64,000 nt of DNA from AP-15 sp963812675 (GTDB taxonomy: Bacteria > Pseudomonadota > Alphaproteobacteria > ATCC43930 > CGMCC-115725). A program made the translations under genes and the position numbers. The stretch is from the NCBI GenBank assembly GCA_963812675.1, contig CAWEWR010000026.1, forward strand, positions 68,356-132,355. The letters run 5' to 3'. Shown here in pieces: positions 34,323 to 43,236 of this stretch. The notes beneath the pieces are model-generated. The model did not search any database. It was not told where the DNA came from and worked only from the letters and a program-made list of their open reading frames with translations. The first letter of the stretch is position 1; the number at the start of each line of letters is the position of its first letter.

Positions 34323-34528
34323 GACGCACCGTCGGGCGAGTACAAGGACATGGTCGCCGCCGGGATCATCGATCCGACCAAGGTGGTGCGGGTCGCGCTT
34401 CAGGATGCCGCCTCGGCTGCGGGGCTGTTGATTACCACCGGGGCGATGGTCGGCGACCGGCCGGAGCCGAAGGGCGCGCCGGGTATGCCACCCGGCGGCA
34501 TGGGTGGTATGGGCGGCAGGATTACTGA
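34323..34528 (+). pseudogene. Decayed groEL 3' fragment
   Basis: Corresponds to the last ~68 codons of the intact groEL (from GEYKDMVAAGIIDPTKVVRV onward) at an offset of 2040 bp. The ATP-binding and apical domains are absent. One base is missing near 34518 (GGCAGGATTACTGA against GGCATGGATTACTGA), shifting the frame before the stop, so even the fragment no longer ends as GroEL. No start codon or promoter is evident. Confidence 0.88.
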
Positions 34529-34758
34529 GCTCCAGCTGCCGGGCTCCCGACCAGGTGCTGGCGATGAATGATGGTCGCGACGACGACAAGCTCGCCGGCG
34601 ACATGATCGACGTTCACGGGAGCGAAGCGGCCACCGTGGCGCGGGAGAATGCCCGCGCCGCGGCGCTCGCCGGTCAACCGACGCAAGCAAAATACTGGAT
34701 CCGGGTGCTCGGGATCATTCAGAAGCAGCAAGCTGGCAAAGCATCGGCTATTCGGACC
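34323..34758. repeat. Segmental duplication of the groEL 3' end and following small gene
   Basis: This segment aligns with 32283-32719 along its whole length, by eye with most bases identical, covering the groEL tail, the 35-bp spacer and most of the next small gene. The left edge is at GACGCxxxGTCGGGCGAG. Similarity fades at the 3' end of the small gene. Confidence 0.88.
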
Positions 34759-34770
34759 TTACTGTCGTGA
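34564..34770 (+). CDS. Small conserved protein, copy 2
   Basis: 68 residues. Nearly the same as the copy after groEL: DKLAGDMIDVHGSEAATVAR and QPTQAKYWIRVLGI are kept, the frame is intact, and most changes are conservative (IVQRQ to IIQKQ). The C-terminus diverges and is shorter. It survives beside a decayed groEL tail, so selection on it is plausible, but it may lack a promoter. The 3' end overlaps the convergent transglutaminase-like gene by 23 bp. Confidence 0.55.
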   Translation: MNDGRDDDKLAGDMIDVHGSEAATVARENARAAALAGQPTQAKYWIRVLGIIQKQQAGKASAIRTLLS

Positions 34771-35572
34771 TCTCCTCGGTCACCACAGTAAAGCTGCTGA
34801 GCGTGTTCGGACCAAAGGTCGTGCTGATCGCGACATCTGCCGCGTCCCGCCCGCGGGCGATCAGCACCCGGCCGATTCGCGGTATGTTGTGGCGTGCGTC
34901 AAACGTGTACCACTGACCGCCGACATAGGCTTCGAACCAGGCCGAGAAATCCATGGGCGCGTCCGAGACTGGCACCCCGATATCGCCCAGATAACCGGTG
35001 CAGTACCGCGCCGGGATGTTCATGCAGCGACAGAACGCGACCGCCAAATGGGCGAAATCCCGGCAGACGCCGGTGCGATCGCAGTAAGCTTCCCAAGCCG
35101 TCCTGGTGGCGCGGGCATGTTCGTAGCCGAAAGCAATGTGCCGGTGAACGTAATCGCAGATGGCCTGGACACGGGCCCAGCCGAGCGGTGTATTGCCGAA
35201 CAGCGACCATGCGATGTCGGCTAACCGGTCGGTCTCGCAATAGCGGCTGCCGAGCAGGAACATCAAGGCTTCGTCGGGCAGATCCTCCACTGCGTGCTGC
35301 AGTGTCTCGCTGGCGATCACATCGGGTTCGCCCTTGTCTTTGACGATCCCGCGGGCAGAGAGCTTGGTTTTTCCGGTCGGCGCCACAATCCGATTGCACC
35401 AGTTACCAAAGCCGTCTCGATAGGCGCGGATCGGGATCGAGGGGCTGGTCACGAGGTAATCCGGCACCACCATGTCGGATATGCGCGTGTAGTGGACGTT
35501 CAACATCAGCAGCATCGGCGTCGGCTGCGGGCAATCATAGACCAGTTCGTAGCCTACCCCGATCTGCATCAT
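34748..35572 (-). CDS. Transglutaminase-like cysteine protease family protein
   Basis: 274 residues. The transglutaminase core has the catalytic Cys in RTGVCRDFAHLAVAFCR, with the following SAWFEAYVGGQWYTFDARHN supplying the His-equivalent and Asp region. The N-terminal ~100 residues are a beta-rich domain (YELVYDCPQPTPMLLMLNVH). Bacterial members of this group act as proteases or amidases; the target is unknown. No signal peptide is seen. ATG at 35572 with GGAGGG upstream (tandem ATG ATG). Confidence 0.85.
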   Translation of the reverse strand: MMQIGVGYELVYDCPQPTPMLLMLNVHYTRISDMVVPDYLVTSPSIPIRAYRDGFGNWCNRIVAPTGKTKLSARGIVKDKGEPDVIASETLQHAVEDLPDEALMFLLGSRYCETDRLADIAWSLFGNTPLGWARVQAICDYVHRHIAFGYEHARATRTAWEAYCDRTGVCRDFAHLAVAFCRCMNIPARYCTGYLGDIGVPVSDAPMDFSAWFEAYVGGQWYTFDARHNIPRIGRVLIARGRDAADVAISTTFGPNTLSSFTVVTEEITTVRSE

Positions 35573-35775
35573 TCTCTTTCCCTCCAATTCGTAGTCGCCG
35601 GGCGACTACCGACGATGGCAAGCAGCGACCCTGTTGCGCGAAGAAGAGCGCAAGAGGCGTCATATCGGGAACCCCATTTTCGAGCGGGCATGTTCCTGGA
35701 TATCCTCTAGACCGTGAGGGCCTCCGTTAGGAAACACTAGCTGGACGCCGAGCGGCGGGTAGGCAGGAGAACCCG

Positions 35776-37737
35776 ATGGCGAACCGTGCCGGCAGCACCG
35801 ATAGTTCCAGCGAGGTCATTCCGGCCGGGCACGCGGCTTTGACCGCAAACCAGGAGCTCGGGGAGGCCGCGCCGGATCGACCCACTGGGCTCCCCGCGCT
35901 GAGCCTCGCCGCACTCGGCGTCGTCTTCGGCGATATCGGCACAAGTCCGGTCTATACCTTTCGTGAGTGCTTCAATCCCGAGCATGGCCTTCCCCTCGAT
36001 CCAGAACACGTCCTTGGCGTTCTGTCGATGATTTTCTGGGCGTTGATTATTGTCGTCACGGTTAAATACGTCCTCTTGATAATGCGCGCCGACAACCAAG
36101 GCGAGGGCGGCATTCTTGCTTTGCTGGCCCTCGCCCTGGCGAAGGCACAAAGCGAGCGCTCGCGTAATTTCATGGTGTTGCTCGCCCTCGGCGGCGCCGC
36201 GCTGTTCTACGGCGACAGCATGATCACGCCGGCGATTTCCGTGCTCAGCGCGGTCGAAGGTATTGGCGTTGCGACGCCGGCGTTGAACCGTTTCGTGCTG
36301 CCGGTGACCATCGTTGTGCTGCTAGCGCTTTTTATTTCTCAAAAGAGCGGGACCGGACGCGTCGGCAGCATCTTCGGCCCGGTGATGGTCTTATGGTTCG
36401 CCGTCATCGCGATAATCGGAGTATTGGAAATCGCCGCAATGCCGCGCGTGCTCGAAGCCTTGAACCCCGCGCACGCGGCCCGCATTTTTATCGCCACGCC
36501 GGGTGCCGGCTTCGTCGTGCTCGGAGCCGTCGCGCTCGCTATTACCGGCGGCGAGGCGCTCTACGCCGACATGGGCCATTTTGGCCGGTTTCCTATCAGG
36601 CTGGCGTGGTTTGCGGTAGTGCTTCCCGCTCTCGTCCTCAATTATTTCGGACAAGGCGCGCTGATCCTCGGGGACAAAGCGGCAATCGACAATCCGTTCT
36701 TTCGGATGGCGCCCGCTTGGGGCTTGTTCCCGCTGGTGCTGTTGTCGACCGCGGCGACGGTAATCGCATCGCAGGCGGTGATCTCCGGCGCGTTCTCGCT
36801 GTCGCGGCAGGCAATTCAACTCGGTCTGATGCCGCCCCTCGATATCTTTCAGACCTCGACCCGCGCCCATGGTCAGATTTATATCGGGCAGATCAATTGG
36901 CTGCTGCTGATTGCGGTTGTCGCTCTGGTTCTGGGTTTCCAAAGCTCGAGCGCACTCGCCTCGGCCTACGGCTTTGCAGTCACCGGGACGATGGCAATCA
37001 CGACGGTCCTCGCCGCAGCCGTCATGCGCGGCGTCTGGCGTTGGCAATGGCCGACAATCGCCGTCGTGCTGGTGCCGATCATGACCGTCGACCTTGCGCT
37101 ATTCGGGGCCAATGCCTTGAAGATCCCGAGCGGCGGCTGGTTTCCTCTGGTGATCGGAATTGCGGTATTTACGATCCTAACCACCTGGCGCACGGGACGC
37201 CGGCTGGTGCGGATTCAGTTGGCGAGCGAGGCCGTGTCGCTCGCCTCCTTTCTCGCCACCTGCGACGAGGCGCCGGAAGCCCGCGTTTCGGGCACCGCGG
37301 TTTTTCTCACCACCCAGACCGAAGACGTGCCCGTAACCCTCCTGCGCAACCTCAAGCACAACAAGGTGTTGCACCGGACGGTGCTGCTGGTTCGCGTCGT
37401 CACTGAGAACATCCCGCGAGTGGCGGGTGCGGACCGGATCAAGGCACGCGAGCTCGGCAGCGGCTTTTGGCAGATCGAAGCGCATTTCGGCTTTGCCCAG
37501 ACGCCGAACGTCCCGCGGGAGCTGCAGCGGGCGAAAATCCCGGAGCTGGAACTCGATCCGAGCCAGATTTCCTTCTTCGTCGGGCGCGCGAACGTCAAAT
37601 CTAGCCCGCGGCCCGGAATGGCCCGGTGGCGCGAGCGCCTCTATTCCGCCTTCGCACGCGTCGCCACGCGGTCGCCCGATTTTTTCCACATCCCGCCGGA
37701 CCGCGTCATCGAACTCGGCACCGAGGTGGAGATATGA
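35776..37737 (+). CDS. kup: KUP/HAK/KT-family potassium transporter
   Basis: 653 residues. A low-affinity proton-coupled potassium uptake protein of the inner membrane. It begins its conserved part with LSLAALGVVFGDIGTSPVYTFRE, followed by about 12 membrane segments (KYVLLIMRADNQGEGGILAL, FYGDSMITPAISVLSAVEG) and a C-terminal cytosolic domain from ~residue 490. The N-terminal ~40 residues are an unconserved hydrophilic extension. It stands alone as a gene, with a possible tiny frame overlapping its stop. Confidence 0.95.
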   Translation: MANRAGSTDSSSEVIPAGHAALTANQELGEAAPDRPTGLPALSLAALGVVFGDIGTSPVYTFRECFNPEHGLPLDPEHVLGVLSMIFWALIIVVTVKYVLLIMRADNQGEGGILALLALALAKAQSERSRNFMVLLALGGAALFYGDSMITPAISVLSAVEGIGVATPALNRFVLPVTIVVLLALFISQKSGTGRVGSIFGPVMVLWFAVIAIIGVLEIAAMPRVLEALNPAHAARIFIATPGAGFVVLGAVALAITGGEALYADMGHFGRFPIRLAWFAVVLPALVLNYFGQGALILGDKAAIDNPFFRMAPAWGLFPLVLLSTAATVIASQAVISGAFSLSRQAIQLGLMPPLDIFQTSTRAHGQIYIGQINWLLLIAVVALVLGFQSSSALASAYGFAVTGTMAITTVLAAAVMRGVWRWQWPTIAVVLVPIMTVDLALFGANALKIPSGGWFPLVIGIAVFTILTTWRTGRRLVRIQLASEAVSLASFLATCDEAPEARVSGTAVFLTTQTEDVPVTLLRNLKHNKVLHRTVLLVRVVTENIPRVAGADRIKARELGSGFWQIEAHFGFAQTPNVPRELQRAKIPELELDPSQISFFVGRANVKSSPRPGMARWRERLYSAFARVATRSPDFFHIPPDRVIELGTEVEI

Positions 37738-37886
37738 CCGTGGTATTTTTTACGATGAAAGAAACATCAGCTTCGTATCGGGAGATCTTGGAAATACCTG
37801 AAAAATATCTTGCCTGTACGAAAAAAGTTACAATATATAGGCGCAGAGAATTGGTCTGCCGCGCAAAATTCTGTGCCACGGAATGA
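37734..37886 (+). CDS. Doubtful 50-residue ORF overlapping the kup stop
   Basis: An ATG overlaps the kup TGA (ATGA) and opens 50 codons (starts MTVVFFTMKETSASYREI). Composition is markedly lower in G+C than the neighbours and the peptide has no recognisable feature except a Lys/Arg-rich second half. It may be chance. The rest of 37887-37980 holds nothing I can identify. Confidence 0.2.
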   Translation: MTVVFFTMKETSASYREILEIPEKYLACTKKVTIYRRRELVCRAKFCATE

Positions 37887-37980
37887 CGTGTGGCTTATCA
37901 GATGAAGTCCTAGGTGCCCTGTCGGGTAGCAGACGAGTTCTCTCTCAGGGCCGCAATTGTCGGCTGAGACCAGGGCTGTT

Positions 37981-38379
37981 ATGGCGTTATCCGCGCGGTT
38001 TTCGCTGCTCCATTCTGATCTGAACGATTTTCTCTTCGCCCCGGTTGGCGAAGAGCAAAACGGAGTGACGCTCAGCGTTGTCTCGGCGTTGACGCGGCTT
38101 GGCCTGGATCCTTGGGAAGAAGCCGCCCGGCTCACCCCTTTGCCGAAGCCTCGTGCAGCCGAGGCGCTGGCGCGACTGATTGCCCGGTTGCCCATCAGTC
38201 GAACGCAATCATCGGACGATCTGGCCATCAGCCAACGGCTGGTCGAGCTTTTGCCGCACAAGAAAACGGCACCTTCAGAGAGGCGGGTGGTGGGTGCGGG
38301 GCAGAAGAAATACTGGCAGGCGATGACCTTGCTCGCCGGCCTTGCCCTCGGCGCCGCAATCCTCTTCAGCGCGTTGTGA
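37981..38379 (+). CDS. Hypothetical protein with C-terminal membrane anchor
   Basis: 132 residues. A soluble N-terminal part (SARFSLLHSDLNDFLFAPVG, then LTRLGLDPWEEAARL) and one C-terminal hydrophobic helix (MTLLAGLALGAAILFSAL), i.e. a tail-anchored topology. A TTG at 37957 is an alternative start. Similar proteins accompany small stress genes in rhizobial-type genomes, but I do not recognise a named family. Confidence 0.6.
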   Translation: MALSARFSLLHSDLNDFLFAPVGEEQNGVTLSVVSALTRLGLDPWEEAARLTPLPKPRAAEALARLIARLPISRTQSSDDLAISQRLVELLPHKKTAPSERRVVGAGQKKYWQAMTLLAGLALGAAILFSAL

Positions 38380-38475
38380 TCTGGCGTTCACCAAGCGCCG
38401 ATGTTGAACTCCCAACTAAAGCCTAGCTCGAGCGATGCGTCGCGAGCGCGTCGTGCTCGATCCGGAGGAATTAGC

Positions 38476-38670
38476 ATGTCAGAGCACAAATACCAAATCG
38501 GCCAGGCCGTGGAATTTTTCCCGGAGCGGGGCGTCGAGCACACGGCCAAGGGCCGCTTCAAAATCGTTCGCTTGTTCCTCGGCGAAGGCAATGCGCCCCG
38601 CTACCGAATCAAGCATGAGGTAGACGGGCACGAGCGAATGGTCGGCGAAGGCGAGCTGGGCCCGCGCTAG
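38476..38670 (+). CDS. Small conserved soluble protein, unknown
   Basis: 64 residues, no membrane segment. The core YQIGQAVEFFPERG, then KGRFKIVRLFLGEG and YRIKHEVDGHERMVGEGEL looks like a compact beta-barrel module of the kind seen in short alphaproteobacterial proteins. GGAGGAATTAGC before the ATG is a strong ribosome site and decides the start. Function unknown. Confidence 0.65.
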   Translation: MSEHKYQIGQAVEFFPERGVEHTAKGRFKIVRLFLGEGNAPRYRIKHEVDGHERMVGEGELGPR

Positions 38671-38998
38671 TCGCACTCCCCTGCCCGATCCGGAAATCCC
38701 AATTCCAGATAGACCGATCGCGAGGACTGCAAGAACGGCGAATAACAGCCACGGAACAGGGAGGATTCTCGCTGTTCCGTAATCGCCCGAGGGGACGCAG
38801 GCCCAGGATTTCTGCCGAAAACGGGACGCCGCTGGCTGATAATGCGCCGCCAATAACAGCGAAAGCAGCCAGCACCGCTGTGCTCCCCCGGTGCGCTCCA
38901 AGGTGCCCTGCTCCCAAAAAAGCTAGGCGGCCCCATATCATCGTGGAGAGGCGCGGGCGGGCTTGCTATCGTTGGCCGCTGGGATTGTGGAGGGTGGC
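38671..38998. other. Gene-free stretch before the thiolase gene
   Basis: About 330 bp without a convincing gene. On the minus strand, pieces in two frames look like short membrane segments (e.g. LLFAVLAVLAIGLSGIGISG), which could be remains of a decayed small membrane protein gene. Only the last ~15 bp (TGGAGGGTGGC) have a clear role, as the thiolase ribosome site. Confidence 0.35.
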
Positions 38999-40168
38999 AT
39001 GAGCGGGTGCATCGTCGGTTGGGCGCACAGCAAATTCGGCAAGCACGAGGGTCGGGACGTCGAGTCGCTGATCGTCGAGGTGGCGCAGGCGGCGCTGGCC
39101 GATGCCGGGGTCGCGGCAGCCGACATCGACACGATCTATCTCGGCACGATGAACGGCGGCTTTGTTCGCCAGGAGTTTCCGGCTTCGCTGGTGTTTCAGG
39201 CCGACCCCGCGCTGCGCTTCAAGCCGGCGACGCGGGTCGAGGACGCCTGCGCCACGGGCTCGGCTGCGATCCACCAGGGTCTGAACGCGATCGCCGCCGG
39301 CAGAGCTCGGCTGGCGCTTATCGTCGGCGTCGAGAAAATGACTGAGGTCTCCGGCGCGCAGGTTGGCGATATCCTGCTCGGCGCCTCCTACCGCAAAGAA
39401 GAGGACGCAATCGAAGGCGGTTTTGCCGGGATCTTCGGAAAAATCGCCCAGAGCTATTTCCAGCGTTATGGCGACCAGTCCGATGCACTGGCGCGGATCG
39501 CCGCCAAGAACCACAGGAACGGCGTCGCCAATCCGCTCGCCCAGATGCAAAAAGATCTCGGCTACGAATTCTGCCGCACGGTTTCGGACAAGAACCCGAT
39601 CGTCGCCGGCCCGCTGAAGCGCACCGATTGCTCGCTGGTCTCGGACGGTGCCGCCGCGGTCGTGCTCGCCGATACGGCGACCGCGCTCAGCATGAAGAAG
39701 GCGGTCATTTTCCGCGCCGCCGAGCAGATCAACGACTTTCTGCCGATGAGCCGGCGCGACATCGTCGCCTTCGAAGGGCCGGAACTTGCCTGGAAACGCG
39801 CGCTCACCGCCGCTCGGCTCGGGCTGGACGACCTCGACCTGGTCGAAACCCATGACTGCTTCACGATCGCCGAGCTGATCGAATACGAGGCGATGGGGTT
39901 GACGCCAAAAGGCGAAGGCGCGCGGGCCATTCTCGAAGGGTGGACCGAAAAGGACGGCAAGCTGCCGATCAACCCGTCGGGCGGGCTCAAATCGAAGGGT
40001 CACCCGATCGGCGCAACCGGCGTGTCGATGCATGTGCTGGCGGCGATGCAGGTGACCGGCCAGGCCGGGGGCATCCAGGTGCCTGATGCCGCGCTCGCCG
40101 GCGTCTTCAACATGGGCGGCGCCGCGGTCGCCAATTTCGTCAGCATCCTCGAGCCCCTTCGCGCTTGA
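38999..40168 (+). CDS. Thiolase-family acetyl-CoA acetyltransferase
   Basis: 389 residues. A non-decarboxylating condensing enzyme of the thiolase superfamily: nucleophilic Cys in VEDACATGSAAIHQG, catalytic HDCF (ETHDCFTIAE) and C-terminal GGLKSKGHPIGATG. The sequence is closer to the SCP-x/acetyl-CoA acetyltransferase subgroup than to FadA. The ATG at 38999 has GGAGGGTGGC before it. It ends 31 bp upstream of an ABC permease gene. The acyl substrate is unknown; fatty-acid or aromatic-compound breakdown is possible. Confidence 0.88.
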   Translation: MSGCIVGWAHSKFGKHEGRDVESLIVEVAQAALADAGVAAADIDTIYLGTMNGGFVRQEFPASLVFQADPALRFKPATRVEDACATGSAAIHQGLNAIAAGRARLALIVGVEKMTEVSGAQVGDILLGASYRKEEDAIEGGFAGIFGKIAQSYFQRYGDQSDALARIAAKNHRNGVANPLAQMQKDLGYEFCRTVSDKNPIVAGPLKRTDCSLVSDGAAAVVLADTATALSMKKAVIFRAAEQINDFLPMSRRDIVAFEGPELAWKRALTAARLGLDDLDLVETHDCFTIAELIEYEAMGLTPKGEGARAILEGWTEKDGKLPINPSGGLKSKGHPIGATGVSMHVLAAMQVTGQAGGIQVPDAALAGVFNMGGAAVANFVSILEPLRA

Positions 40169-40199
40169 CGGCCCCTCCGCTTGGTGGGTGAGGGTTGCG

Positions 40200-40997
40200 A
40201 TGGGGCGGCTCAGGTTTCGGTTGGGGCGCATCGCTGCCCCACTGGCCGTGGGAGCGGCGGCGCTCGCTGTCTGGGAGACCATCGTCCGCGCCGAGGGCAT
40301 ACCGCCTTACATTCTCCCGGGCCCGCTGCTGATCGCGCAGACCTTGTGGACCGACGGGCCGAGCCTCATGGGCTCGCTGCTGGTGACCTTGCGCATCACT
40401 CTGGCGGCACTGGCGGCGGCGGCCATTCTCGGCGGCGGGATCGCGCTGTTGTTCTCCCTCTCGCGCATCCTCGCGCTGAGCCTTTTTCCCTACGCGGTGA
40501 TCCTGCAGGTCACGCCGATCGTCGCAATTGCGCCGTTGATCATTATCTGGGTGCGGGAGCCGTTTCTCGCCCTCCTCGTCTGCGCCTGGATCGTCGCGTT
40601 CTTTCCGGTCGTCGCGAACACGACGGTCGGGCTCAACAGCGCCGACCGGAACTTGCTGGCACTTTTCCGGCTCTATGGCGCCTCGACCGGCAAGACATTG
40701 CGCTACCTGAAATTACCGACGGCGCTGCCCTATTTTCTCGCGGGGCTGCGGATCAGCGGCGGCCTCGCGCTCATCGGCGCTGTCGTCGCCGAATTCGTCG
40801 CCGGCACGGGAGGAACCGAGACCGGGCTTGCGTTCCGCATCCTCGAAGCGGGCTACCGCCTGGCGATCCCGCGCCTTTTCGCCGCCCTCTTCCTGCTCTC
40901 GGTAACCGGCATCCTCATCTACCTCGTCCTTGATTTCGTGTCGCGCCTGCTATTGCGGCACTGGCACGAAAGCGCCATCGCGGAGGAAGAGGAATGA
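40200..40997 (+). CDS. ABC transporter permease, SsuC/TauC/NitT type
   Basis: 265 residues, about six membrane segments, and the BPD-transport EAA-loop region LYGASTGKTLRYLKLPTALP that contacts the ATPase. Relatives import sulfonates, nitrate/taurine or pyrimidine precursors. No ATPase or binding-protein gene of this system is adjacent: the thiolase lies upstream and an MHS transporter is convergent downstream, so it is an orphan here. The ATG at 40200 is the first before a basic N-terminus (GRLRFRLGRIAA). Confidence 0.85.
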   Translation: MGRLRFRLGRIAAPLAVGAAALAVWETIVRAEGIPPYILPGPLLIAQTLWTDGPSLMGSLLVTLRITLAALAAAAILGGGIALLFSLSRILALSLFPYAVILQVTPIVAIAPLIIIWVREPFLALLVCAWIVAFFPVVANTTVGLNSADRNLLALFRLYGASTGKTLRYLKLPTALPYFLAGLRISGGLALIGAVVAEFVAGTGGTETGLAFRILEAGYRLAIPRLFAALFLLSVTGILIYLVLDFVSRLLLRHWHESAIAEEEE

Positions 40998-41062
40998 CGC
41001 GAGCGCGGATCGGCTCACTACTCCAATGGTCATTGCGAGTTGAGCGGTTGCTCGATTTGCCC

Positions 41063-42349
41063 TTATGCGGCGTCCGCCACGGCAGCGGGGCTCGACAGCA
41101 CCAGTTTGTAGGTCTCGCGCAGGCCAGCAACTACTGCAAAGGAAACTGCCGCCGCGGCCATCAGCAGGAAGGCCGGGGAGAGGTCGTATTGGCTGCGCCG
41201 GATCGTATAGACGGCGACCATCGGCATCATTCCGCCGAGAAAGGCCATTCCCGTGTTGTAGCCCACTGAGAGCACGGTGCAGCGAATGCGGTCCGGCACC
41301 AGCTCCACCATCGCCGTCGGAACGGTGCCTCCAAAACACGCCACCAGCACCGCAAACCCGATCTGAGCCGGGAGCACCAGCGCGATTTCGGGATGGTGCA
41401 ACATCCAGAACAACGGCCATGCCAAGACGAAGAGACCTCCGGTCGCGGCCAGCAATATAGGCTTGCGGCCGATGCGGTCCGACAATGCGCCGATCAGCGG
41501 AATCAGGACCAATGACACCAGCATCGCGATAGTGTTGATGTCGAGCGCCGTCGATTGGGCGATGTGGTCGACCTGACGGATGTAAGTCGTGACATAGACG
41601 AACCCCATATAAAAGCTGACCGCGAAGGCCGCATTGAGGCCGATGAGCCGCAGTATCGTCCGCCATTCGGTTTGAAAGGCCTCACGTATTGGCGACTTTG
41701 TCTTGGGCTGTGCGAGCCGGTCTTCTACCAGACCGCTGCGTATGTAGAGGCCGACAACACCGACGAGGATGCCAATCAAAAAAGGTACGCGCCAGCCCCA
41801 GCTTTCAATTGACGACTGACCGAGGAGCGTTGTCACCGCAGCACCAACGGCCGAGCCCAACAACGTGCCGGCGCTGGCCCCGAGCGGAGCAAAGCTGCCC
41901 AGAAAGCCACGACGCCGAGCAGCCGAGCCTTCGACGAGAAAGATGGCCGATGTCGTAAATTCGCCGCCAACCGACAACCCCTGAAGCAGACGCAGCAACA
42001 CCAGGGACAACGCCGCCCAGAGGCCGATCTGCTGGTAAGTGGGCAGAACCCCGATCAGGAAGGTCGGGACCGCCATCATCCCGACCGAGATCGTCAATGC
42101 CAGCTTACGCCCCTTCTTGTCGCCGATATATCCGAACAGAATGCTGCCCAAGGGGCGCATGAAGAAGCCAGCGGCGAAGACCCCAAATGCCGCAAGCAGC
42201 GATGTGGTCCGGTCTCCTGCGGGAAAAAAATTGCGTCCGATGATCGCTGCGAAATAACCGTAAACGCTGAAGTCGTACCATTCCATGACATTGCCGGCTA
42301 TGCCGGCGACGATAGCGCGGCTTTGTCCGCGAATAGTCTGCTGATCCAT
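41063..42349 (-). CDS. MHS-family (ProP/ShiA-like) MFS transporter
   Basis: 428 residues with ~12 membrane segments. Characteristic motifs: NVMEWYDFSVYGYFAAIIGRN, RPLGSILFGYIGDKKGRK (MFS motif A) and LLRLLQGLSVGGEF. MHS proteins are proton symporters for organic acids, betaines or shikimate; the substrate cannot be told. The ATG at 42349 begins the usual MHS N-terminus; the longer open frame upstream runs antisense-like through the dehydrogenase region and is rejected. It lies downstream of the SDR gene on the same strand. Confidence 0.9.
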   Translation of the reverse strand: MDQQTIRGQSRAIVAGIAGNVMEWYDFSVYGYFAAIIGRNFFPAGDRTTSLLAAFGVFAAGFFMRPLGSILFGYIGDKKGRKLALTISVGMMAVPTFLIGVLPTYQQIGLWAALSLVLLRLLQGLSVGGEFTTSAIFLVEGSAARRRGFLGSFAPLGASAGTLLGSAVGAAVTTLLGQSSIESWGWRVPFLIGILVGVVGLYIRSGLVEDRLAQPKTKSPIREAFQTEWRTILRLIGLNAAFAVSFYMGFVYVTTYIRQVDHIAQSTALDINTIAMLVSLVLIPLIGALSDRIGRKPILLAATGGLFVLAWPLFWMLHHPEIALVLPAQIGFAVLVACFGGTVPTAMVELVPDRIRCTVLSVGYNTGMAFLGGMMPMVAVYTIRRSQYDLSPAFLLMAAAAVSFAVVAGLRETYKLVLSSPAAVADAA

Positions 42350-42408
42350 CCGAGTCTCGCGAAAAGGGCACCCGAGCGCTAGAGGGGTGCCCCCCGATTG
42401 ATCAATAT

Positions 42409-43164
42409 TCAGCCGCGCCCGACAAACGGCATTTTGGTCGCCATCACGGTGAGGAACTGGACGTTGGCTTCCGGCGTCACCGTCGCCATGAACACGACCG
42501 CACGAGCGACGTTCTGCACATCCATTGTCGGCTCTTCGATGACCGTGCCGTTGGCCTGCGGCACGCCGCGCTGCATCCGCTGGGTCATTTCGGTCAGTGC
42601 ATTGCCGACGTCGATCTGGCCGCAGGCGATGTCGTATTTGCGGCCGTCGAGCGAGGTCGATTTCGTCAGGCCGGTAATCGCGTGCTTGGCCGATGTGTAG
42701 GCGGCCGAATTCGGCCGCGGCGCATGCGCCGAGATCGAGCCGTTGTTGATGATCCGCCCGCCCATCGGCTGCTGGTCCTTCATGATCCGGAAGGCCTCCT
42801 GGGTGCACAGGAACGAGCCGGTGAGGATCGTGTCGATGACCGCCTTCCAGCGCTCGAAGGCCAGTTCCTCGATCGGCGCCGCCGCGCCAAAACCGGCATT
42901 GTTGAACAGCACGTCGAGCCGGCCGAAGCGCTCCCTCGTCTTGGCGAAGATGTTCTTAACCGACGCGGGGTCGGTGACATCGGTCGGCACCGCCAGGACT
43001 TGACCGCCGAAACCCTCGATCTCGTGCGCCACTTCCTCCAGACGGTCCACTCGCCGCCCGCCGATCACCGCGGCAAAACCCTCCCTCGCAAGCGCGATTG
43101 CCGCTGCCTTGCCGATCCCGCTTCCTCCACCGGTGACGAGGGCGACCTTCCCGTTCGAGCTCAT
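42409..43164 (-). CDS. Short-chain dehydrogenase/reductase
   Basis: 251 residues. Classical SDR: nucleotide site TGGGSGIGKAAA, NNAGFG, Ser in NNGSISAHAP and catalytic YTSAKHA. The acidic/basic pattern GRRVDRLEE after beta-2 suggests NADP preference, as inference. Substrate unknown. It precedes the MHS transporter by 59 bp on the same strand, so uptake and oxidation of one compound is possible. Confidence 0.88.
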   Translation of the reverse strand: MSSNGKVALVTGGGSGIGKAAAIALAREGFAAVIGGRRVDRLEEVAHEIEGFGGQVLAVPTDVTDPASVKNIFAKTRERFGRLDVLFNNAGFGAAAPIEELAFERWKAVIDTILTGSFLCTQEAFRIMKDQQPMGGRIINNGSISAHAPRPNSAAYTSAKHAITGLTKSTSLDGRKYDIACGQIDVGNALTEMTQRMQRGVPQANGTVIEEPTMDVQNVARAVVFMATVTPEANVQFLTVMATKMPFVGRG

Positions 43165-43236
43165 GCCGATGTCTCCTTTTCAAGAAAGGGGGAACGATAG
43201 CAGTTTGGCCGCCGGCGCACCGACGAAATTGCTGCG

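Noticed and set aside
38609..38941. Minus-strand frame with hydrophobic start before the thiolase gene
   Set aside because: The hydrophobic parts fall in more than one frame and there is no ribosome site; at most a decayed gene.
41063..42808. Longer start for the MHS transporter (581 residues)
   Set aside because: The extra 153 residues lie opposite or across the SDR gene in another frame and show no membrane or domain character; the ATG at 42349 gives the standard MHS N-terminus.
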